Source: an uncultured Nitrosopumilaceae archaeon
GTDB taxonomy: Archaea; Thermoproteota; Nitrososphaeria; Nitrososphaerales; Nitrosopumilaceae
Reading direction: 5' to 3'
Assembly: GCA_937875805.1 (NCBI GenBank)
Contig: CALFHG010000008.1
Span: 1-8,682, forward strand
DNA length: 8,682 bases
This document shows positions 1 to 5,129 of the stretch, piece after piece. Below the pieces are notes generated by a model that was not told where the DNA came from, did not search any database, and saw nothing but the letters and a program-made list of their open reading frames with translations. The position numbers and the translations under genes were made by a program. Position 1 is the first letter of the stretch. Every line of letters begins with the position of its first letter.

Positions 1-2
1 TT

Positions 3-32
3 GTTTTAGTGATATCTATTGAGGAGATATAG
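3..32 (+). other. Possible C-terminal tail of an upstream gene
   Basis: The third forward frame is open from the left edge to a TAG at 30-32 and would encode a tail reading VLVISIEEI. The ATG at 33 follows directly. It is too short to show that it is coding; the other two forward frames also close within about 30 nt, so the end of an upstream gene cannot be fixed from this window. Confidence 0.2.
21..26 (+). promoter_or_regulatory. Shine-Dalgarno-like GAGGAG before an 8-codon mini-ORF
   Basis: GAGGAG lies 6 nt before an ATG at 33 that opens an 8-codon ORF (MQNSALFI, TGA at 57-59). The mini-ORF ends 3 nt before, and in frame with, the ATG at 63 of the four-cysteine ORF. The spacing is good for ribosome binding, so this could be a leader peptide coupled to the downstream ORF. 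It could equally be chance or the remains of an interrupted gene. Confidence 0.3.
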
Positions 33-62
33 ATGCAAAATTCAGCATTATTTATTTGAGAT

Positions 63-224
63 ATGGGGCAATATTGTAAAAATTGTGAAAAATTCATGAA
101 GAATTCAGACATGACTCATTGTTCTGATGAGTGTCTCTTAATTGCAATCAAAAACAGTGACACTTTAACTGAAAATGGATTTAGTGCAATTACATGGGAC
201 GAAAAATCTGATCCATGGACATGA
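63..224 (+). CDS. Small four-cysteine zinc-finger-like protein (possible, 53 aa)
   Basis: The ORF starts at ATG 63 and stops at TGA 222-224. Cysteines fall at residues 5, 8, 20 and 24, giving CxxC-x11-CxxxC, with a CSDEC knuckle at 20-24 that resembles small archaeal treble-clef or zinc-ribbon proteins. The spacing is the same as in the zinc finger of the gene at 3296-3574, which supports a real zinc site. The rest is acidic and polar with two tryptophans near the end (W45, W52) and no membrane segment. A nucleic-acid or protein-binding role is inference only. The frame continues open past the TGA for 21 codons to a TAA at 288-290, overlapping the start of the aminopeptidase gene, so the ORF may be a truncated remnant. 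No clear TATA box is seen before it. The start is uncertain, because the same frame also opens at 33 but is broken by a TGA at 57. Confidence 0.45.
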   Translation: MGQYCKNCEKFMKNSDMTHCSDECLLIAIKNSDTLTENGFSAITWDEKSDPWT

Positions 225-239
225 TATACAATAGAAAAT

Positions 240-249
240 CTACTTAAAG
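240..249 (+). promoter_or_regulatory. Candidate TATA box for the aminopeptidase gene
   Basis: CTACTTAAAG is centred about 26 nt before the ATG at 271, the distance expected between an archaeal TATA box and the transcription start. This would give a leaderless mRNA, and no Shine-Dalgarno sequence is visible before that ATG. The match to a TATA consensus is only moderate. Confidence 0.4.
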
Positions 250-270
250 TGCAACCAAAATATCAGAAAT

Positions 271-2769
271 ATGGATGTAAATCCGATTAATTACAATCTT
301 ACATTTGAACCAGATCTAAAAAAATTCACATTTAATGGAATTGAATGCATCACTGCTGATTGTAAAAAACTAACAAATTCAATCACAATGCATTGTGCTG
401 AATTAAAAATCATATTTTGTCAAGTAACATCAAAAGGGAACATCATCAAATCTTCTCCTAAAACTAATGAGAAAAAAGAAGAATTAGAAATTAAGTTATC
501 TGAAAAAGTTAAGGGTGAAATTACTATTGATTTGAAATTTCAAGGAATTCTAAATGATCGATTACTGGGATTTTATCGTAGCCAGTATACTCAAAATGGA
601 AAAACCAAATATCTTGCTACAACTCAATTTGAAGCAGCTGATGCTAGACGTGCATTTCCCTGCTGGGATGAGCCTGAGGCTAAGGCAACATTTGATATTT
701 CAATAATTGCCGATAACAAATTTACTGCCATTTCTAACATGCCTATTAAATCAAAGAAAAAAATTAAAAGTAAAACTGTATACAATTTTTCAAAAACTCC
801 AGTTGTTTCTACATATTTGATATATCTTGGAGTTGGAGAATTTGAATATCTTACAGGTAAGGTTGGAAAAATTCAGATTAGAGTTATTACTACAAAGGGC
901 AATAAATCAAAAGGACGATTCTCATTAGACTTGGGGAAGAAACTTCTTGTTTCTTATGAAAAATATTTTGGAATAAAATACCCATTACCTAAATTGGACT
1001 TGATTGCAGTTCCTGATTTTGCAGCAGGAGCAATGGAGAACTGGGGTGCAATTACATTTAGAGAAACTATATTGCTATATGATCCTAAAACATCCTCCAC
1101 TAGAACTAAGCAATTCATTGCTGAAGTTATCTCACATGAGATTGCTCACATGTGGTTTGGAAATTTAGTCACTATGAAATGGTGGAATGATTTGTGGCTC
1201 AATGAAAGTTTTGCAACATTTATGGCAACAAAGTTTGTTGACAAATTTTACCCTGAATGGAATCTTTGGGAACAATTCATTGAGGATGCAATGAATGGCG
1301 CAATGGGATTAGATGCCCTCAAAACTACTCATCCTATTGATGTTAAAGTAAATTCTCCTGCAGAAATCAGGGAAATCTTTGATGTTATATCATATGATAA
1401 AGGCGGATGTGTTTTGAGAATGCTTGAGAATTATGTTGGAGAGACTAATTTTAGAGCAGGTCTAAAAAAATACCTCTCATCCTTCAAGTATGCTAATGCC
1501 CAAGGACAGGATTTGTGGGATGCAATTGGTAAAGCATCAAAAATGCCCGTCAGTGATATGGTTAATTCGTGGCTAAAACAGCCTGGATTTCCTCAAGTGG
1601 AGATTACACAAAACAATAATTCACTATTACTAAAACAAAGCCGATTCCTAATGGAGTCTACTCCAAAAACTCAGAAGGGATTGTGGAACATTCCAATAAC
1701 CTATGGTCTAGGAAAAGAGGCCAAAACAATACTGTTAACAAAAAAATCTACTACTGTTAAATCTCCCTCTGGTCCTGGGTTTGTTGCAAACCTTGGCAGA
1801 ACTGGATTTTACCGTGTAAAATATGATGATGGAATTTTACTTGATCTTAAAATGTTAGTTGACCAAAAACAAATCCCACATGTAGATAGGTGGGCAATTC
1901 AAAATGACTTGTTTGCATTGTGTGTTGCAGGAAAAGAAGACATTAGAAATTATCTAGACTTTTCTGATGCATACTTTGATGAGGATTCATATCTTCCACA
2001 AACAAATGTCGCAAACAATCTCAACTTTTTATCATTGCTGACATTTTTTGAAGATTTTTCTGATGAGATTCATGAATATACAATTAATTATTTTAGAAAA
2101 ATTTTATCTAATCTTGGATGGGAAAAACAAAAATCAGATAGACACACTGATGCATTTTTACGAGGATTCTCTATTTTTGCATTAGGAAAACTCGGCGATG
2201 AGTTAATTTTAGAAAAAGCAAATTTAAAATTTAAAGCATTTTTGAAAAATCCTTCAACTTTACACCCTGATATTCGTGAACCTGTATTTTCACTAGTTGC
2301 ATGGACTGGAAATTCAAAAACACATTCTCAATTTGTAACACTATACAAGAATGCAAAAACTATGGAGGAAAAATTACGATTCTTAGGTGCATTGTGTTAT
2401 TTCCGTGATGAAAAATTACTAATCAAAACATTGCAATTTTCTCAGACATCTGAAGTTCGCTCTCAAAATATGCAATTACCGATAATGCGAATTGCTGCCA
2501 ATCCATACGGAAAAAAGATTCTCTGGCCATGGTTAAAGAAAAACTGGGTCAAAATGGGCAAAAAAGTAGGTTATGGTAACCCGTTGTTTAATAGAATTGT
2601 TGCAAGTATTGCATTGATTGCAGATGATTCCATGGAATCTGAAATTAAAGCATTCTTTAAGAAAAACTCTACTCCTGGAACTGAAAGAACACAATCACAA
2701 ACTCTTGAAAGAATACGAATACACTCAAAATTCCTTAGACGTATGAGAAAAGAGTTCAAAGATGGCTAA
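271..2769 (+). CDS. M1 family zinc aminopeptidase (tricorn-interacting-factor-like)
   Basis: This 832-residue protein is a complete M1 (gluzincin) metallo-aminopeptidase, which removes N-terminal residues from short peptides. The N-terminal beta domain carries the conserved block around residues 119-139 (TQFEAADAR, FPCWDEP). The exopeptidase GAMEN motif is at 253-257. The zinc site is HEIAH at 289-293 with the third ligand E312, exactly HExxH-x18-E, and E290 is the general base. Y375 in SYDKG is the catalytic tyrosine. An ERAP1-like C-terminal helical domain begins near GFYRVKYD (512-519) and runs to the end. There is no signal peptide or membrane segment, so it should be cytosolic. The length is slightly above the roughly 780 residues of Thermoplasma factors F2/F3, to which it is probably related. 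Trimming of proteasome products is inferred from that family. The start at 271 fits the family N-terminus (NYNLTFEPDL). Its last 8 nt overlap the next gene, suggesting co-transcription. Confidence 0.96.
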   Translation: MDVNPINYNLTFEPDLKKFTFNGIECITADCKKLTNSITMHCAELKIIFCQVTSKGNIIKSSPKTNEKKEELEIKLSEKVKGEITIDLKFQGILNDRLLGFYRSQYTQNGKTKYLATTQFEAADARRAFPCWDEPEAKATFDISIIADNKFTAISNMPIKSKKKIKSKTVYNFSKTPVVSTYLIYLGVGEFEYLTGKVGKIQIRVITTKGNKSKGRFSLDLGKKLLVSYEKYFGIKYPLPKLDLIAVPDFAAGAMENWGAITFRETILLYDPKTSSTRTKQFIAEVISHEIAHMWFGNLVTMKWWNDLWLNESFATFMATKFVDKFYPEWNLWEQFIEDAMNGAMGLDALKTTHPIDVKVNSPAEIREIFDVISYDKGGCVLRMLENYVGETNFRAGLKKYLSSFKYANAQGQDLWDAIGKASKMPVSDMVNSWLKQPGFPQVEITQNNNSLLLKQSRFLMESTPKTQKGLWNIPITYGLGKEAKTILLTKKSTTVKSPSGPGFVANLGRTGFYRVKYDDGILLDLKMLVDQKQIPHVDRWAIQNDLFALCVAGKEDIRNYLDFSDAYFDEDSYLPQTNVANNLNFLSLLTFFEDFSDEIHEYTINYFRKILSNLGWEKQKSDRHTDAFLRGFSIFALGKLGDELILEKANLKFKAFLKNPSTLHPDIREPVFSLVAWTGNSKTHSQFVTLYKNAKTMEEKLRFLGALCYFRDEKLLIKTLQFSQTSEVRSQNMQLPIMRIAANPYGKKILWPWLKKNWVKMGKKVGYGNPLFNRIVASIALIADDSMESEIKAFFKKNSTPGTERTQSQTLERIRIHSKFLRRMRKEFKDG

Positions 2770-3169
2770 AAAACTAGGTCCTCCAATTTTTCTTGGAGTT
2801 TTTACTGTATTGGCAATTGTGCTTTTAACTGGAGGTGCGTCTGATGATAAGGATGCATTGCGCCAAACATTTCAAGTAGATGCTGTTTACTATGATACTG
2901 GCCACGTTGAAATTTCATTTTTTGATAAATCTCAAAAAACAACACATGTTGTAATGGAAATTCTTGGCATGGATGAATCCTTTCAAAAAACATTTTCTGA
3001 TTCAGAATTTATTGAAATTGTTCCATTCTCCAACGAACCAAAATATGGTTGGGCAATTCATCCGATAGTTTTAGAAATTGATCATTTAGAATTTGGTCAC
3101 ATTCAACTAAAAACTGAAATTCATACACTTGACCAACCCCTTCCATCTGTAATCTATTCCAGACCATAG
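2762..3169 (+). CDS. Membrane-anchored protein of unknown function (135 aa)
   Basis: I do not recognise a named family. A short basic N-terminus (MAKK) is followed by one hydrophobic segment at about residues 8-23 (IFLGVFTVLAIVLL), then a TGGASDD linker and a soluble remainder that looks rich in beta strands. This is the pattern of an N-terminal signal anchor, or an uncleaved signal peptide, with the domain outside the cytoplasm. There are no cysteines, so it is neither a lipoprotein nor a disulfide protein. The ATG at 2762 overlaps the stop of the aminopeptidase gene by 8 nt, so translation is probably coupled and the two genes form an operon. No own promoter is visible. Given the predicted opposite sides of the membrane, a direct complex with the aminopeptidase is not obvious. 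It is probably a conserved thaumarchaeal hypothetical protein. Confidence 0.8.
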   Translation: MAKKLGPPIFLGVFTVLAIVLLTGGASDDKDALRQTFQVDAVYYDTGHVEISFFDKSQKTTHVVMEILGMDESFQKTFSDSEFIEIVPFSNEPKYGWAIHPIVLEIDHLEFGHIQLKTEIHTLDQPLPSVIYSRP

Positions 3170-3185
3170 ATTGGGTGTGAGATTC

Positions 3186-3193
3186 TATTAAAT
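3186..3193 (+). promoter_or_regulatory. Candidate TATA box for the zinc-finger/RHH gene
   Basis: TATTAAAT lies in the 3170-3295 gap. Transcription would begin about 25 nt downstream, near 3212-3216. That favours either a near-leaderless mRNA from ATG 3212 or a leader of about 80 nt if translation begins at 3296. A second AT-rich stretch, TATTTACAAG (3201-3210), is an alternative. Confidence 0.3.
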
Positions 3194-3295
3194 CACAAAT
3201 TATTTACAAGAATGGTTCGAGCCTATGCTGATTTGAACATTGAATATGTGAAAATGAATTTATGTGACGTTAGTCAAGTGTACGTATCTAATATT

Positions 3296-3574
3296 ATGAA
3301 ATGTAAATACTGTGGAAAAAATTTCAATGCAAAAAATGCAATTTTTTGTTCAAAGAAATGTGATTCATATTATTTCGCAGAGACAACCCGAAAAAGTGAC
3401 ATAAAATATACTCAATTAAGTATAAACGTGGATCAAGATGTATACTCTAGTCTTAGATTAATTCAATCTACTCTAATCAAAAACACCAATGAGAACATAT
3501 CCTTATCTCAAATTGTAAATTCTATACTGTCTGAAGGAATTAAAATAAAAAAGATGACTCTAAAAAACGTCTGA
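3296..3574 (+). CDS. Zinc-finger plus ribbon-helix-helix putative DNA-binding protein
   Basis: From ATG 3296 the protein has 92 residues. It opens directly with a zinc finger: cysteines at residues 3, 6, 18 and 22 (MKCKYCGK, then FCSKKC), CxxC-x11-CxxxC. The second half, about residues 38-85, looks like a ribbon-helix-helix DNA-binding domain: a short strand (YTQLSINVD), a first helix (QDVYSSLRLIQSTLI), a polar turn, and a second helix (SLSQIVNSILSEGIK). RHH proteins bind operators as dimers through the strand, so a local transcription regulator is a fair inference, with targets unknown. The same frame is open to ATG 3212, which would add 28 residues unlike any zinc-finger start. I prefer 3296 because the domain starts there, although a TATA-like box at 3186-3193 leaves 3212 possible (ATG 3254 is a third option). 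No Shine-Dalgarno sequence decides the matter. A T-run at 3615-3620 probably ends the transcript. Confidence 0.75.
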   Translation: MKCKYCGKNFNAKNAIFCSKKCDSYYFAETTRKSDIKYTQLSINVDQDVYSSLRLIQSTLIKNTNENISLSQIVNSILSEGIKIKKMTLKNV

Positions 3575-3612
3575 AATCCAATCTTCACTCAAGAAATCGT
3601 ACATGAATCTGC

Positions 3613-3620
3613 TCTTTTTT
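3613..3620 (+). terminator. Poly-T terminator after the zinc-finger/RHH gene
   Basis: TCTTTTTT with six consecutive T lies 39 nt past the TGA at 3572-3574, without a stable hairpin. This is the usual form of archaeal intrinsic termination signals. Confidence 0.45.
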
Positions 3621-3630
3621 AATAAATCGG

Positions 3631-3636
3631 TATAAT
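3631..3636 (+). promoter_or_regulatory. Candidate TATA box before the TTG-start gene at 3661
   Basis: TATAAT is centred about 27 nt before the TTG at 3661, as for a leaderless transcript. A second AT-rich stretch (TTAATAAAT, around 3619-3627) lies 10 nt further upstream and would instead give a short leader. Confidence 0.35.
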
Positions 3637-3660
3637 AGAAGCATTTTCAAGCATTAATCA

Positions 3661-4056
3661 TTGACTGGCAATCATCCTAAAATTATCGGAGTTAATTTAT
3701 TCAAAATAATTGAAACATTATACAACAATAAAGCAATTTTAGAAAAAAATCCAATGTATCTAAATGAACTTTGTCAACTACTACATAGAGAATACAAAGA
3801 TGTCAAAGTGGATGTGGTGTATTTGTCTAGTTTAGGGTATGCCGTAACTGATTTTATTGAAGATACAGTTAATCAAAGATTGACCTATTTGACTCCAAAA
3901 TCTACGGTGGTTATGGATAGAGAAATATCTCCAAAAAACTATGATGAATTTATCAAAATGTCTGAAAACCCTGAGACAGACGTTGGAGGTTCTGTCAATT
4001 TCTCAGACAAAGAGAGCAAACTCAAAAGAGCCTTTAGATTTCTTAAATCAAATTAG
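3661..4056 (+). CDS. Possible winged-helix protein of unknown function (131 aa)
   Basis: No named family is recognised with certainty. Residues 11-60 look like a helix-rich DNA-binding fold: a first helix (NLFKIIETLYNN), then MYLNELCQLLHREY and a third helix ending in VVYLSSLGY. Residues 61-80 (AVTDFIEDTV, then QRLTYLTPK) could form a beta wing, with LTP placed as the LTPKG often seen after the wing in archaeal MarR- or ArsR-like proteins. The tail (81-131) is charged and probably disordered, ending in a basic patch (KLKRAFRFLK). No membrane segment is present. The start is taken as TTG 3661, because an in-frame TAA at 3655-3657 lies just upstream and the next ATG (3754) would cut into the helical core. 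It lies between the RHH protein and meaB as a separate transcription unit. Confidence 0.7.
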   Translation: MTGNHPKIIGVNLFKIIETLYNNKAILEKNPMYLNELCQLLHREYKDVKVDVVYLSSLGYAVTDFIEDTVNQRLTYLTPKSTVVMDREISPKNYDEFIKMSENPETDVGGSVNFSDKESKLKRAFRFLKSN

Positions 4057-4088
4057 ATCGATTAATCTAATTATTGATAAAATATCCG

Positions 4089-4135
4089 TTAACTCTAAGA
4101 TGATTACCTGTTTTTCAAAAACATCGTTGAGTTAA
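4089..4135 (+). repeat. Imperfect inverted repeat in the gap before meaB
   Basis: TTAACTC (4089-4095) is matched by GAGTTAA (4129-4135). Inside it GATG (4099-4102) pairs with CATC (4122-4125), and TGTTTTT-C-AAAAACA (4109-4123) forms an inner palindrome that competes with that pairing. It sits 32 nt after the stop at 4056 and about 20 nt before the AT-rich promoter region of meaB. It could be a terminator stem, an operator for a dimeric regulator, or chance in AT-rich DNA. Confidence 0.4.
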
Positions 4136-4151
4136 TTTACGCTTATTATCT

Positions 4152-4165
4152 ATTAAATAAATAAT
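4152..4165 (+). promoter_or_regulatory. Candidate promoter element for the meaB-mcm unit
   Basis: ATTAAATAAATAAT is the strongest TATA-like stretch before meaB and predicts transcription from about 4183, with a leader of about 25 nt. An alternative TTTTATT (4177-4183) lies about 28 nt before the TTG start and would give a leaderless mRNA. The sequence does not decide between them. Confidence 0.35.
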
Positions 4166-4207
4166 ATCACACAAAGTTTTATTGCACCTCTGAAAACTTG
4201 TAGTATC

Positions 4208-5125
4208 TTGGATTTAATTGCTGATTTAAAAAAAGGAAAGCGTGGAGCAATTGCAAAAGCAATTAGTATTGTTGAAAATGATCAAACAGAATCAAAAAAA
4301 TTATTAAAAAAAATTTTCAAGTCTAGTGGAAATTCTATAATTATTGGAATTACTGGTCCTGCAGGAGCAGGCAAAAGTTCTTTGATTAACAAGACTGCAA
4401 TGGCTATGAAGAAATTGGGTACAAAACCTGCTGTGTTGGCAGTTGATCCTACTAGCCACGTTACTGGTGGTGCTATTTTAGGCGATAGAGTTAGGATGAG
4501 TGAATCAACTGATTCTGGAACATATATTCGAAGTATTGCATCTAGGGGTGCAACTGGTGCAGTTTCTCGTTCATTACGTAATAGTATTCGTGTTTTAGAG
4601 TATGCTGGATTTAATCCAATAATTATTGAAAGTGTTGGAGCTGGACAAACTGAAGTAGAAATTTCAAATATTGCTGATATCATAGTTGTTGTTTTCAATC
4701 CAAACACTGGGGATAGTATTCAAACCATCAAAGCTGGTTTAACTGAGATTGGAGATATTTACCTTGTTAACAAAAGTGACCTTAGTGGATCAAATCAATT
4801 ATTTGATGCTGTTCGTGATTTCATTGGAGATTCTGAAAGAAACCCTGTAATTCTCAAGACGTCTGTGAAAAAGAATTCAGGTATTACAGTATTTGCTAAA
4901 ACACTGAAGGATATGATGAAATCTAAACAGAAATTCAAGGATGTAAAGGACAGAGAACGACTTGAAATCGAACTAAGAGATATTGTTTTAAACAACATCA
5001 AAGAAAAGATTGATGATATGCTAGTTTCTGATAAAATGTTTTCAAAATACCTTAAAAAATTACAGTCTAAAGATATTGATCCTTTCTTAGCTGCTGAGAA
5101 AATTACGAAATCTTTGATAAAGTGA
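4208..5125 (+). CDS. meaB: MeaB-type G-protein chaperone of methylmalonyl-CoA mutase
   Basis: This 305-residue SIMIBI-class P-loop GTPase belongs to the MeaB/ArgK/MMAA family. These proteins gate adenosylcobalamin delivery to methylmalonyl-CoA mutase and protect the enzyme from inactivation. Walker A is GPAGAGKS at residues 50-57. The switch region follows as VLAVDPTS (76-83) and GGAILGDRVRM (87-97). Switch II is ESVGAGQTEVE (141-151), and the guanine-specificity motif is NKSD (188-191). The segment FNPNTGDSIQ (163-171) replaces the more usual GAGDELQ form. A helical C-terminal arm (about 240-305) matches the family dimerisation region. Length is slightly shorter than typical (about 320-330). 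The start is TTG 4208; no ATG or GTG is available upstream in frame near the conserved N-terminus (DLKKGKRGAIAKAISIVE). Its TGA lies 4 nt before the mutase start, a strong functional link. The older arginine-transport kinase (ArgK) label does not fit this context. Confidence 0.95.
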   Translation: MDLIADLKKGKRGAIAKAISIVENDQTESKKLLKKIFKSSGNSIIIGITGPAGAGKSSLINKTAMAMKKLGTKPAVLAVDPTSHVTGGAILGDRVRMSESTDSGTYIRSIASRGATGAVSRSLRNSIRVLEYAGFNPIIIESVGAGQTEVEISNIADIIVVVFNPNTGDSIQTIKAGLTEIGDIYLVNKSDLSGSNQLFDAVRDFIGDSERNPVILKTSVKKNSGITVFAKTLKDMMKSKQKFKDVKDRERLEIELRDIVLNNIKEKIDDMLVSDKMFSKYLKKLQSKDIDPFLAAEKITKSLIK

Positions 5126-5129
5126 TTAT

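Noticed and set aside
33..290. TGA recoded as a sense codon, joining the pieces into one longer protein
   Set aside because: The frame also contains TAG 30-32, and TGA is the plausible true stop of meaB and of the J-TPR gene, where read-through gives no sensible protein. Decay or chance is simpler.
3941..4135. 64-codon plus-strand frame overlapping the end of the 3661-4056 gene
   Set aside because: It mostly overlaps the other frame of a better gene and its unique tail contains the inverted repeat; there is no domain or start signal.
4282..4707. 141-codon open frame on the minus strand inside meaB
   Set aside because: It lies wholly opposite a strongly conserved GTPase reading frame with all G motifs; the antisense frame has no recognisable domain or promoter.
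4208..5125. ArgK-type lysine/arginine transport kinase
   Set aside because: This older family label is superseded by the G-protein chaperone role, and direct linkage to the mutase supports MeaB.
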